Part shown: positions 50,493 to 58,700 of the stretch, piece after piece
Numbering within the stretch: position 1 is the stretch's first letter
Layout: each line of letters begins with the position of its first letter
Source: JAISGQ01 sp045604155
GTDB lineage: Bacteria; Bacillota; Clostridia; Oscillospirales; Acutalibacteraceae
DNA length: 64,000 nucleotides
Assembly: GCA_045604155.1 (NCBI GenBank)
Contig: JAZUNN010000054.1
Span: forward strand, 1 to 64,000
Direction of reading: 5' to 3'
Made by a program: the position numbers and the translations under genes
Notes under the pieces: model-generated
What the model was told of the DNA's origin: nothing
The model's input: the letters and a program-made list of their open reading frames with translations, nothing else
Database searches by the model: none

Positions 50493-51590
50493 ATGGATTA
50501 CAATTTACTTGAAACTCAGCTTGACGGAGAATACCGTGAGGTGTTTTCCAGAGCGCAGATCTACGGAACCTTAAAGAACATTGCACAGGATGTAATGGAT
50601 GAAAAAATGACTGAGCTTTATGATCTTCTCCTCACCGCACAGACCGACAAAAAGCCTGTAAACAAGCTTATCGGCAGGGATGAAAACAAATTTCTCAAGA
50701 ATTTCTTCGGCGATTACACTTTCTCCGAAAGGCTGAAAAGACTTCCTGTAAATCTTTACCGCACTGCATGGCTTGTATTTGTGCTTGAGTGCATAGAGGC
50801 TATTGCCGCTGATAACACCATAAAGAATTTCTTCAACATCAAAAGTGATGTTTCCGGTTACGGTATAGGTTTTATAACCGCAATTATACTTCTGCTGGTT
50901 TCCGACTGTGTACTGGCTCCTATCCTTCTTAAAAAGAAAAAGGACGGTTCAAATTACCGTGGTCAGTATTTACCCCTTGTTGTAATCGCTCTGTTTATTG
51001 TGCTTATCGGTCTTGGAGTTCATTTCTTCAGCGATGTGACATTCATGCTTCCCACCGCACCTCTGATTATCGGCTCGGGACTTTATATTATTGTTTATCT
51101 CATCGTCCGCTCTGTGTGGAGATACAGAAATTACGGCTCTCTGCGCAATACAAGAAAACAAATTGAGCAGGACAGCTATTACAGAAATCTTCAGAACAAG
51201 GACATGGAAAAGGCTGTTCTCAAAGGCTGGAAAAGCCGATTTGAAAGGCTTACAAGGAAGGGCAAGGTAACTGCTGAGGGCTATCTCGAAAAGCTCAAAA
51301 AGGAAGAAAAAACGACAATGACGACTATGACCATTGTTGTCCCCCTTCTCTTTCTCATCGTAACTGTGTTCTCCGTAATTGATGTAGCCCGTGACAGCAC
51401 ATGGTACGATACCCTTTTCTTCATTGCCGTTATCGGCACCATTGAATATTTCATCGCACGATGGATAATCCGCTCTGAGAAAAAACAGTCTGCCATAAGA
51501 ACAGGCATAATCCGCCGCTGCGAGGAGTCAGGTCTTACAATGCCAGAGTATATAGACAAACAGCTTTCTGCGGAAAACTGCGAAGAGTAA
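50493..51590 (+). CDS. Membrane protein paired with PadR (DUF1129/DUF1700-like)
   Basis: A 365-residue protein with a soluble helical N-terminus (1-85), four spans between about 90 and 205, a charged cytoplasmic stretch (about 210-265), and two more spans (about 270-320). The layout resembles DUF1700/DUF1129-type proteins found after PadR genes. It probably modulates the envelope; no enzyme motif is visible. Confidence 0.65.
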   Translation: MDYNLLETQLDGEYREVFSRAQIYGTLKNIAQDVMDEKMTELYDLLLTAQTDKKPVNKLIGRDENKFLKNFFGDYTFSERLKRLPVNLYRTAWLVFVLECIEAIAADNTIKNFFNIKSDVSGYGIGFITAIILLLVSDCVLAPILLKKKKDGSNYRGQYLPLVVIALFIVLIGLGVHFFSDVTFMLPTAPLIIGSGLYIIVYLIVRSVWRYRNYGSLRNTRKQIEQDSYYRNLQNKDMEKAVLKGWKSRFERLTRKGKVTAEGYLEKLKKEEKTTMTTMTIVVPLLFLIVTVFSVIDVARDSTWYDTLFFIAVIGTIEYFIARWIIRSEKKQSAIRTGIIRRCEESGLTMPEYIDKQLSAENCEE

Positions 51591-51663
51591 GACACTATGA
51601 TAAAAACAGGCTGTGCCTTGACGGGTGGTTGTTTGTTGCGGGTGTTTTCCCTTCAACGACCTA

Positions 51664-51691
51664 AAAAGCTCCCTCAGAAGAGGGAGCTTTT
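51664..51691. terminator. Bidirectional terminator
   Basis: A 12-bp perfect stem (51664-51675 with 51680-51691) with loop AGAA, one base from the stop of the convergent ArsR gene. Confidence 0.85.
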
Positions 51692-51692
51692 G

Positions 51693-52241
51693 CTATTCTT
51701 TCCAATATCCTTCTGTATTTCTGCCCATCAGCCTTTCACTTATCATATCCCTTCGTATGGTGCAGTAATCTTCATGAATCTGAGCTATTATCTCGTTTAC
51801 TTCATGTTCTTTATATACTCTGCCAGACTCAAAAAATTCAACTATTTTCTCAAGAACTATCCTCTTCTTTTTTCTCTGCGCAGGTATTGTTTTCAGTTTT
51901 CCATATTCAAAAAAACTGTCGATTACTTTCTGTCTGTATTCTTCATCTCGCTGCGCCTGAAGGTCTGCTTCATCTGATTTTTCACTGATAATATCAATGA
52001 TACTTGTTTCGAATACACCCCTATGCAATGAATACATCATGTAATACTGGCTTTTATACGAGGTGACCATTCCTGCCTCCGAAAGCTTTTTAAGATGAAA
52101 CGACACCGTAGGAGGCGTTATCCCAAGCCTTTCGGCAAGTCTTTCCACATACATATCCTCAATAGCAAGGGATTTTAAAATCTGTAGACGTGATTTATCT
52201 GCAAGGCATTTAAAAAGCTTGACTGCATCTGTTTCTGTCAT
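51693..52241 (-). CDS. ArsR-family regulator with DUF2087 domain
   Basis: A 182-residue regulator. An N-terminal ArsR winged helix (about 1-75; LADKSRLQILKSL, ITPPTVSFHLKKLSEAG) lacks the metal-binding ELCVCDL cysteines. A C-terminal DUF2087 domain (about 118-182) contains KRIVLEKIVEFFESGRVY and TIRRDMISERLMGR. The ATG overlaps the stop of the upstream gene (TAATG) and has GGAGGAA ahead of it. It probably binds the inverted repeat at 52662-52689. Confidence 0.9.
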   Translation of the reverse strand: MTETDAVKLFKCLADKSRLQILKSLAIEDMYVERLAERLGITPPTVSFHLKKLSEAGMVTSYKSQYYMMYSLHRGVFETSIIDIISEKSDEADLQAQRDEEYRQKVIDSFFEYGKLKTIPAQRKKKRIVLEKIVEFFESGRVYKEHEVNEIIAQIHEDYCTIRRDMISERLMGRNTEGYWKE

Positions 52242-52606
52242 TATGATTCCTCCAGAAAACCTGTAAATATCTTCTTGATGTCTTCTGCAACTTCAATTTT
52301 GATTTTTTCTGTCTGCTGTTTTTCTTCATCTCCATGAATCTGTGCTCTTTCCAATGAATTATACCAGTTTGACGGTATCTGCTCAAGTTTATCAAGGAAA
52401 AAGTTTTTTGTAGCCTCTTTATCATCTCCGCAGGCTTTTTGTGCTGCAGCAAGCACCGTTTTGAAAATATCATAGATATTTAACCTGATTTTTTCAAAAT
52501 TCGCTTCATCGGAACGTTCATCCGACAAGAGCTCTTCTTCTCTTTTTCTGCACTCTGATATCTTTTCGTCAAAATATGAATTCATTTTCTCAATTTTTAT
52601 TTTCAT
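52241..52606 (-). CDS. Small cytoplasmic helical protein paired with ArsR
   Basis: A 121-residue, all-helical, charged protein (KISECRKREEELLSDERSDE, then IRLNIYDIFKTVLAAAQKAC) with no known motif. First gene of a two-gene unit with the ArsR-DUF2087 regulator, with the promoter at 52673-52701. Similar small proteins accompany such regulators in Firmicutes. Function unknown. Confidence 0.65.
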   Translation of the reverse strand: MKIKIEKMNSYFDEKISECRKREEELLSDERSDEANFEKIRLNIYDIFKTVLAAAQKACGDDKEATKNFFLDKLEQIPSNWYNSLERAQIHGDEEKQQTEKIKIEVAEDIKKIFTGFLEES

Positions 52607-52661
52607 TTTATAACCTCAATTTAATTTAATTTGATCGATACCATCCCCCGACAAAGGTCCG

Positions 52662-52701
52662 ATCTGATTATATGTATATCAAATCAGATTTAATTTGTCA
52701 A
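52662..52701 (-). promoter_or_regulatory. Promoter and probable ArsR operator
   Basis: On the minus strand, TTGACA (52696-52701), a 17-base spacer and TATACA (52673-52678). The inverted repeat ATCTGATT-N12-AATCAGAT (52662-52669 with 52682-52689) overlaps the spacer and -10. Confidence 0.7.
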
Positions 52702-52762
52702 TATTTACTTTGATGATTATCTAATTATTTTTTAAAAACACCTCGCCGTATTTTTCTGAAAA

Positions 52763-52797
52763 ATGCACCCCAAAAGTGTCTAACTTTTGGGGTGCAT
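52763..52797 (-). terminator. Terminator of the zinc-ribbon gene
   Basis: A perfect 15-bp stem (52763-52777 with 52783-52797), followed on the minus strand by TTTTTC. Confidence 0.85.
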
Positions 52798-52819
52798 ATC
52801 ATAAGAGGGTGCTTTTAAA

Positions 52820-53368
52820 TTATTTAAGATTCTTGTAATCAGACTTTCCTCTTCTCTGTCTGTAATACTCATCATAGGTTGCCTTTATTGCCTTGAGTCT
52901 TTTGCTGACCTTGATGGCAATAAACAGCATACCGACCTGAACTGCACACATTCCGAAGAATATGAAGATGTAAATCATTCCGACGGGAGCAGATGCAAGA
53001 ATAACGGAAATAAGGCTGATTGTAAATCCGATAAGATATATTCCGCAGGGCAGGAACTTGATTATATCATGCGCTTTTTTCCATTCTTCCTTTCTCATTG
53101 CATTGCAGATAATAATGTTGAACGCAAGAGCCACGGGAATAAGCAAAAGCAATCCGTTAATCCATTTGAAATCATTCAGGTCTCCGGGCACAGACAGTGC
53201 TGCAAGTACGCCGAAGGCTGCACAGACAAGCGGCACAATGGTTGTTCCAACCACAGTGAGGATGTGGTATACGGCACGGCTTCCCTTTCCGATTCTCACA
53301 TACTCCCCGCAGGAGCTGCACTTGATCTCACCAAGCTTGATCTCATTTCCGCATTTTGAACATAACAT
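52820..53368 (-). CDS. Zinc-ribbon membrane protein
   Basis: A 182-residue protein with an N-terminal zinc ribbon (CSKCGNEI, then CSSCGEYV; four Cys at about 3, 6, 17 and 20), four membrane spans and a basic Tyr/Arg-rich tail. GGAGG precedes the ATG. It has the same design as the gene at 56359. Function unknown. Confidence 0.8.
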   Translation of the reverse strand: MLCSKCGNEIKLGEIKCSSCGEYVRIGKGSRAVYHILTVVGTTIVPLVCAAFGVLAALSVPGDLNDFKWINGLLLLIPVALAFNIIICNAMRKEEWKKAHDIIKFLPCGIYLIGFTISLISVILASAPVGMIYIFIFFGMCAVQVGMLFIAIKVSKRLKAIKATYDEYYRQRRGKSDYKNLK

Positions 53369-53532
53369 TTTTCTTTTCCTCCAATTCTTTTCTATATACT
53401 CTTTTCTTTCTGAGCATTATTGACCTTCTGTCAATCTACTCATTACTGATTATATCTCATTGATAAAAATTGTCAACTGATTTATCTTTTTCGCAGCTTA
53501 CCCTCTGAAAAATGCAGGTTACTTAAAAAGCC

Positions 53533-53561
53533 TTGCAGCCTTGAATGAATTTGGTTACAAT
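53533..53561 (+). promoter_or_regulatory. Promoter of the ABC-LytTR operon
   Basis: TTGCAG (53533-53538), a 17-base spacer and TACAAT (53556-53561). The upstream region 53369-53532 holds no gene. Confidence 0.65.
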
Positions 53562-53582
53562 GTAGACAGACAGGAAAGGGGT

Positions 53583-54512
53583 ATGAAAATCATGACGGCA
53601 ATAAGATTAAACAATCTGACAAAACGCTACGGTGACTTCACCGCTGTTGACAACATTTCCTTTGAGGTACAGCAGGGTGAACTTCTCGGTTTTCTCGGCG
53701 TAAACGGAGCCGGCAAGACTACTACAATAAATATGCTCTCCACACTTCTCAGACCCGACGGTGGCAGTGCGGAGGTATGCGGTGAAACTCTCGGCAAAAA
53801 CGATGACACCATCCGACGCAAAATCGGTATTGTATATCAGCAGAATTGCCTGGACGGAATTCTCACCGTAAAGGAAAACCTTATCTGCCGTGGTATTCTT
53901 CACGGTGCTGGCAAGTCTCAGGCAAAGAAAAGACTTTCTGAACTGTGCGAGATGCTTTCCATGGGCGATCTCCTGAAGAAGAAATACAGCACACTTTCAG
54001 GCGGTCAGAAAAGACGCTGTGAAATTGCTGCCGCTCTTATGCACACTCCCGAGCTGCTGTTTCTTGACGAGCCTACCACAGGACTTGACCCTGCAACACG
54101 AAAGGATGTATGGAGTGCTGTCGAAAGCCTTCGTAAAAACACCGGCATGACGGTATTCCTCACCACTCACTATATGGAGGAAGCTGCTGCAGCCAACAAG
54201 ATAATTATTATTGAAAACGGACGTATCCGTGCAAACGGAACTCCCTTTGAGCTCAAGGAACAGTTTGCTTCTGACACAGTAAAAATCTACTGCGGAGAAG
54301 AAAAATGCAGCAGTATTATTTCCTCTCTTGAAAACTTCGGCATATCCGCTGTCAAAGAGGACTACGGTGTAAGCTTCACTGTAAAGGACACCGTAAAGGC
54401 ACTTGACCCTGTATATTCCCTTAAAAATGAGATAACCGGATTTGAGGTAATACAGGGCACTATGGACGACGTTTTCCTCAATGCCTGCGAAAACTATACG
54501 AAGGGAGAATAA
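53583..54512 (+). CDS. ABC transporter ATP-binding protein
   Basis: A 309-residue ATPase of the drug/lantibiotic-export type: Walker A GVNGAGKTTT, Q-loop YQQNCLDG, signature LSGGQKRRCEIAAAL, Walker B LLFLDEPTTGLDPA, switch His in TTHYMEEA, and an 80-residue C-terminal DUF4162-like extension. ATG 53583 follows GGAAAGGGG closely; ATG 53592 is an alternative. It works with the permease that follows after 5 bases. Confidence 0.93.
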   Translation: MKIMTAIRLNNLTKRYGDFTAVDNISFEVQQGELLGFLGVNGAGKTTTINMLSTLLRPDGGSAEVCGETLGKNDDTIRRKIGIVYQQNCLDGILTVKENLICRGILHGAGKSQAKKRLSELCEMLSMGDLLKKKYSTLSGGQKRRCEIAAALMHTPELLFLDEPTTGLDPATRKDVWSAVESLRKNTGMTVFLTTHYMEEAAAANKIIIIENGRIRANGTPFELKEQFASDTVKIYCGEEKCSSIISSLENFGISAVKEDYGVSFTVKDTVKALDPVYSLKNEITGFEVIQGTMDDVFLNACENYTKGE

Positions 54513-54517
54513 CACAA

Positions 54518-55426
54518 ATGAAGCTGTTTGAACTAACAAAAAGAAATATAAGAATATATCTGCGTGACAAGGGTGCTGTGTTCTTCTCTCTCCTTGCAAT
54601 GCTTATAGTAATCGGACTTATGCTGTTTTTTATCGGAGATATGCACATTGAGGAAATTGTGAATATGCTCTCAGAAATACCCGGCAGAGATGCTGCAGCA
54701 GACAAGGCAAATGCCACCATTCTTGTTCTCCAGTGGATATCTGCAGGTATTGTTGCGATAAACGCAGTTTCTGTTACCATTGCAGTTTATTCCACCATGA
54801 TTAAGGATCGCACAGAAGGCAGACTCAGCTCCATATACACTGCACCTATCAGCCGTCTTGCAATTTCCGCTTCCTATATCATCGCTGCATGGATCTGTTC
54901 CATTATAATCTGTGTGCTGACCCTTGCCATTGCGGAAATATACTGCATCTCTCAGGGTGCTGAGCCCTATTCCCTATTTGATCATGTAAAGCTTTTCGGT
55001 GCCATTGCACTTAATTCATTCACCTATGCAGCGCTTATGTATGTTGTTGCAATGCTGGCAAAAACCGAGGGTGCATGGAGCGGACTCGGCACAGTTATCG
55101 GCACTCTGGTAGGATTCCTTGGCGGCATCTATCTCCCTATCGGCAACTTCTCCGGCGGCATCGCCACCGGCATAAAGTGCCTCCCCGTAATTTACGGTGC
55201 AAAGATTTTCCGCAATATCATGACTGCCGATGCAGAGGCTGTTGTATTTGAAGGTGCTCCTTCCGTTATGGTCAGCGAGTACCGTCTGGCTCTCGGCACC
55301 GATCTTGAATTCTTCGGAAAGGATGTAAGTGACCTTACAGCTGTTGTTATTCTTTTCGGATGCGGAATCGTCTTTACCGCACTTGGTGTACTTGTTACAA
55401 AATTAAGCAGAAAGACCGACAGATAA
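54518..55426 (+). CDS. ABC-2 type transporter permease
   Basis: A 302-residue membrane protein with six predicted spans in the ABC-2 pattern, a large extracellular loop after span 1 and the conserved GGIYLPIGNF before the last spans. Partner of the preceding ATPase. Probably exports a drug or peptide. Confidence 0.9.
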   Translation: MKLFELTKRNIRIYLRDKGAVFFSLLAMLIVIGLMLFFIGDMHIEEIVNMLSEIPGRDAAADKANATILVLQWISAGIVAINAVSVTIAVYSTMIKDRTEGRLSSIYTAPISRLAISASYIIAAWICSIIICVLTLAIAEIYCISQGAEPYSLFDHVKLFGAIALNSFTYAALMYVVAMLAKTEGAWSGLGTVIGTLVGFLGGIYLPIGNFSGGIATGIKCLPVIYGAKIFRNIMTADAEAVVFEGAPSVMVSEYRLALGTDLEFFGKDVSDLTAVVILFGCGIVFTALGVLVTKLSRKTDR

Positions 55427-55442
55427 GAATCGGGGGATTGAT

Positions 55443-55880
55443 TTGAAAATCACAATAGAAGCTCTCGGCGACGGGCAGGAAGAAGAAATAATCATCCGCT
55501 CCAACAGCATAGACAGCGAAATGATGGAGCTGATATATGCTCTCAAGTCCGGACGCAGCAAGCTGAATGCCTATTCAGAGGACGGTATCGTAAGGCTTGA
55601 CACCCGTGAGGTGTATTACTTTGAATCCGTTGACAACAAGGTCTGTGCCTGCTGTGAAAAGAATGTCTATGAAATAAAACAGAAGCTCTATGAGCTTGAA
55701 AATATCTTTGAGCACACTGATTTTGTGCGCATTTCAAAGGCAATGATAGTAAATGTGGGCAGGATTTCAAAAATCGTTCCCATGTTCAACGGACGCCTTG
55801 AGGCTGTGCTGAAAAACGGTGAAAGAGTCGTTATTTCCCGTCAGTATGTGCCTGACCTGAAAAAGAAGCTCGGTTTGTAG
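55443..55880 (+). CDS. LytTR DNA-binding regulator
   Basis: A 145-residue protein with a LytTR domain at about residues 48-143 (REVYYFESVDNKV, FVRISKAMIVNVGRI, ISRQYVPDLKKKLG). It has no receiver domain, as in stand-alone LytTR regulators paired with DUF3021 proteins. TTG start at 55443 behind CGGGGGA. Likely regulator of its own ABC operon. Confidence 0.9.
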   Translation: MKITIEALGDGQEEEIIIRSNSIDSEMMELIYALKSGRSKLNAYSEDGIVRLDTREVYYFESVDNKVCACCEKNVYEIKQKLYELENIFEHTDFVRISKAMIVNVGRISKIVPMFNGRLEAVLKNGERVVISRQYVPDLKKKLGL

Positions 55881-55892
55881 GAGGTGCGGAAT

Positions 55893-56315
55893 ATGAAATT
55901 CATAAAATCTTTTCTCAGTTTTTTCGGCACAATAACAACGGCTATTGTTTTTGTTGTCAATCTCAATTATCTGTCTGTGGAGGAGCATTCTCCCAACAGA
56001 TATATCATGCTTCAGATTCTCCTTGCAGGCTTTGCTACCGCTCTTGTTACTGCAGCCTTCTTCGCTCTTATGGAAAAACTCGGCAGACACTTTATTATCG
56101 GTACAATAATTCACTTTATAATAATGTGCGTTGTCATGGTGTGGCTGAGCGTTATGTTTGACTGGTATTCATTCGGTCTTGAAGGAATTATCGATATGGT
56201 TGTTTCGGTTGCCATAGTTTATGTTCTTGTCTTTGTGATAAGCTACATTATTATGAAAAAAGAAGCGGATGAGATAAACAGAGCGCTGAAAGAGAGAAAT
56301 AAGGACAGTGAATAA
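55893..56315 (+). CDS. DUF3021 membrane protein
   Basis: A 140-residue protein with four membrane spans and a charged C-terminal helix, matching DUF3021 proteins that directly follow LytTR regulators and are thought to restrain them. ATG 55893 is chosen for TAGGAGG 8 bases upstream. The terminator overlaps its stop codon. Confidence 0.85.
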   Translation: MKFIKSFLSFFGTITTAIVFVVNLNYLSVEEHSPNRYIMLQILLAGFATALVTAAFFALMEKLGRHFIIGTIIHFIIMCVVMVWLSVMFDWYSFGLEGIIDMVVSVAIVYVLVFVISYIIMKKEADEINRALKERNKDSE

Positions 56316-56349
56316 AAAAGAAGCACTCCTTACGGAGTGCTTCTTTTTT
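56314..56349. terminator. Bidirectional terminator
   Basis: A 16-bp perfect stem (56314-56329 with 56334-56349), loop TTAC, A-rich on the left and T-rich on the right. It overlaps the last base pairs of the DUF3021 gene and serves the convergent gene too. Confidence 0.9.
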
Positions 56350-56358
56350 GCTATTATC

Positions 56359-56919
56359 TTATTTCTGGCTATTGCGGTTTTCTCTGTAGTGTGCCTGTAC
56401 TTTTGTCTGAACACTTCTGATTCTCAGTCCTTCGATAAACGCTACAATCTGGGTAACAGCATATATACCGCACAGTATTGCAGATACGATAATGGAATCA
56501 TTTCCATAAAGATCGAAAGCTGACTTTGCTGTCATAACAGCATAAGCTACTCCAAGCAAAGGAAGTATCATAAACAGCACACAAAAGAATCCGCAGTTGC
56601 CATTCTTTAGCTTTGTCTGGCTGATCATGTTGAAGATAAAGGTCACAAGATTAAGCCCTGCGAATATTATGGCCATAGCATGCACGATTTCTCTATGTGT
56701 TCCCATGCTTTCACAGAACTCAGCAAAAATGGCTTTTAATTCATAAGTAGAGTCCATTATAATGTTTGCGATGAAAATCAGCAGCATAATTGCTGCACAG
56801 CTTATAATCATCCAGAAGCGAAGGCGGAATATCTTATCCGGCGCTCTCAGCTGCTCTCCGCAGTTGCTGCATTTGACCTCATTCATTGCGTACACGGTTC
56901 CACATTTCTGACATTTCAT
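56359..56919 (-). CDS. Zinc-ribbon membrane protein (second copy of the design)
   Basis: A 186-residue protein: zinc ribbon CQKCGTVY and CSNCGEQL at the N-terminus, then four to five membrane spans and a basic tail. Same architecture as the gene at 52820 but with little sequence identity in the membrane part. Monocistronic with promoter 56953-56981. Function unknown. Confidence 0.8.
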   Translation of the reverse strand: MKCQKCGTVYAMNEVKCSNCGEQLRAPDKIFRLRFWMIISCAAIMLLIFIANIIMDSTYELKAIFAEFCESMGTHREIVHAMAIIFAGLNLVTFIFNMISQTKLKNGNCGFFCVLFMILPLLGVAYAVMTAKSAFDLYGNDSIIVSAILCGIYAVTQIVAFIEGLRIRSVQTKVQAHYRENRNSQK

Positions 56920-56952
56920 AATTTAAAACTCCTTCCAATATACTTGTATTAA

Positions 56953-56981
56953 AGTATATTGTATCGTTTCTTTTTTGTCAA
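56953..56981 (-). promoter_or_regulatory. Promoter of the zinc-ribbon gene
   Basis: On the minus strand, TTGACA (56976-56981), a 17-base spacer and TATACT (56953-56958). Confidence 0.85.
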
Positions 56982-56990
56982 GCTATTGAA

Positions 56991-57026
56991 AAAACACTGC
57001 AGTCAAAATTGTGACTGCAGTGTTTT
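56991..57026 (-). terminator. Terminator of the serine hydrolase gene
   Basis: AAAACACTGCAGTCA pairs with TGACTGCAGTGTTTT (56991-57005 with 57012-57026), T-rich on both sides. Confidence 0.85.
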
Positions 57027-58598
57027 TTACAGATTTATTACTTCTTCGTAGCAAAGCTCCATTATGTCGGCACATACACTGTACAGCTTTTTATTATTTA
57101 TCTTGCCCGATGCACCGCTGGTTACAACAACCACGCCGCTGCCGTCGGAAGGGTCAAATGCCATCAGCGAATATACACCGTAGGCACTGCCCGGATGATA
57201 ATACATAGTGCGTCCGTCTATCATGTCTTCCTTGAGCCTTACGCCGATGCACTGCTGGAAGCTGCCTGCGTTAATATGAGGAGTAAGAATCGCATCGACT
57301 GTCTCTTTTGAAAGATACTGCTCACCGTTATACTGTCCTTCATTCATCAGAACAGTCATAAGAGCTGCATAATCCTTTGCGCTGATTATAAGTCCGCCTG
57401 CACCCACATTGTAGGTTTCACCGGGATTTGAAAATCTCGGCGCGGCACATATTTTCTTTGCTTCTCTTGTGACAACTCTTCCCGAATACAGTGTGGCAAC
57501 AAGGCTTCTGTCGTCAAGCTTTGTACCGTCATATGCTGCATCTATACCCATTTTATCGAGGAAATTCTCCTGGGCAAATGCGGTTATCTGCATTTTTGTC
57601 GCCTTTTCAAGACAGGCACCTGCATAGCCCATTCCGAAGTTGCAGTAATTGAATTTTGTTCCCGGTTTTGTCTTCAGATAATTTTCTTTCCTGCACAGCT
57701 GAGTCCATGGATAGGTCTCATATGTAGGATCGCTGTCGTCCATGCTTGATGTATGAGTCAGCAGCATACGCATGGTTATCTCGGTATATTTGTAGTTCGG
57801 GTTGCGTGTCTTTCTGCCTGATATTTTTCTTACGTCAACATCAAGAGAAAGTTTTCCGTCTTCCGCTGCCTTCATTACATTCATTGTGGTAAACACCTTT
57901 GACAGCGATGCAATGCGGAATTTTGTATCTGCCGATACGGCGGTCTTGCTGTCGAGATTTGCATAGCCGTATTCCATGGTATATGCCACACTGCCGTTTT
58001 TGATTATGGCAATCTGTATTCCCGTGGCATTGTAATCGTTTGCTATCTCGCCCATATATTTGTCGACTGCTGTGCCGTTGATATCCTGTACTTCCCCTTT
58101 TATTGGTGCGGGAATGGCGGGATACAGCACTGCGTCAAGCTCACGGTTGCGTATAAGCTCAATGCAGGATTTATAAACCCAACCTGTTTTACCATCATAG
58201 GTAATTTTGTACCATGAGCCCTTTGTGTCCATAACTATTACCTCAGAGCCCTTTTTCACGGTACCCAGCTTTTTGCTGTCGGAGGTTGCCTTTTCTCTCA
58301 GTGTGGCGCCTTCGGTTATTTTGGCATACTGATTGAGGTCAGGCGGCTCTTCTGCGTCTGTTTCCGATATCTGTGTATCGCTTTCGGAAATCTCCGGAAT
58401 GTCTGTATCCGAAAGATTTTCTTTCGGAATATCCGTTTCTGAAATATCCGTCTTTGAAATATCCGTTTCTGACAATTCCACTGTATCCGTATCGCTTTTT
58501 ATCTTATCAGCCTGCGGATTTTCTTTTCTTAAAAGCATGAACACATTCAGCACAAGAACAGCTGCTGCAAGAAGGCAGACAAGTATTTTTGATTTCAA
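57027..58598 (-). CDS. Secreted serine hydrolase (beta-lactamase/PBP4* family) with SH3 domain
   Basis: A 523-residue membrane-anchored protein. Anchor at about 4-22, then a Ser-Glu-Thr-Asp-Ile repeat linker (about 38-85), an SH3b wall-binding domain (about 90-155; ATLREKATSDSKKLGTV, GSWYKITYDGKTGWVY), and a class C beta-lactamase-like domain with SxxK in ASLSKVF, YxN in YCNFG and HPGSAYG in the KTG position. Likely a D,D-peptidase or esterase acting on the envelope. TTG 58598 is chosen because AAGGAG lies 10 bases upstream; ATG 58619 has no site and lies about 5 bases from the predicted transcript start. Confidence 0.85.
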   Translation of the reverse strand: MKSKILVCLLAAAVLVLNVFMLLRKENPQADKIKSDTDTVELSETDISKTDISETDIPKENLSDTDIPEISESDTQISETDAEEPPDLNQYAKITEGATLREKATSDSKKLGTVKKGSEVIVMDTKGSWYKITYDGKTGWVYKSCIELIRNRELDAVLYPAIPAPIKGEVQDINGTAVDKYMGEIANDYNATGIQIAIIKNGSVAYTMEYGYANLDSKTAVSADTKFRIASLSKVFTTMNVMKAAEDGKLSLDVDVRKISGRKTRNPNYKYTEITMRMLLTHTSSMDDSDPTYETYPWTQLCRKENYLKTKPGTKFNYCNFGMGYAGACLEKATKMQITAFAQENFLDKMGIDAAYDGTKLDDRSLVATLYSGRVVTREAKKICAAPRFSNPGETYNVGAGGLIISAKDYAALMTVLMNEGQYNGEQYLSKETVDAILTPHINAGSFQQCIGVRLKEDMIDGRTMYYHPGSAYGVYSLMAFDPSDGSGVVVVTSGASGKINNKKLYSVCADIMELCYEEVINL

Positions 58599-58630
58599 TG
58601 CATTCACACTCCTTTTCATATTTTTCTTAA

Positions 58631-58659
58631 ATTATAAGTTTACTGCTGTTGTTTGTCAA
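58631..58659 (-). promoter_or_regulatory. Consensus promoter of the serine hydrolase gene
   Basis: On the minus strand, a perfect TTGACA (58654-58659), 17-base spacer and perfect TATAAT (58631-58636). It supports the downstream TTG start. Confidence 0.9.
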
Positions 58660-58660
58660 G

Positions 58661-58692
58661 AAAAGACCGCCGCAGGATATCCTGCGGTGGTC
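58661..58692 (-). terminator. Terminator of pepF
   Basis: On the minus strand, GACCaCCGCAGG pairs with CCTGCGGcGGTC around ATAT, then TTTTC. It abuts the next promoter. Confidence 0.85.
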
Positions 58693-58700
58693 GGTACTGT

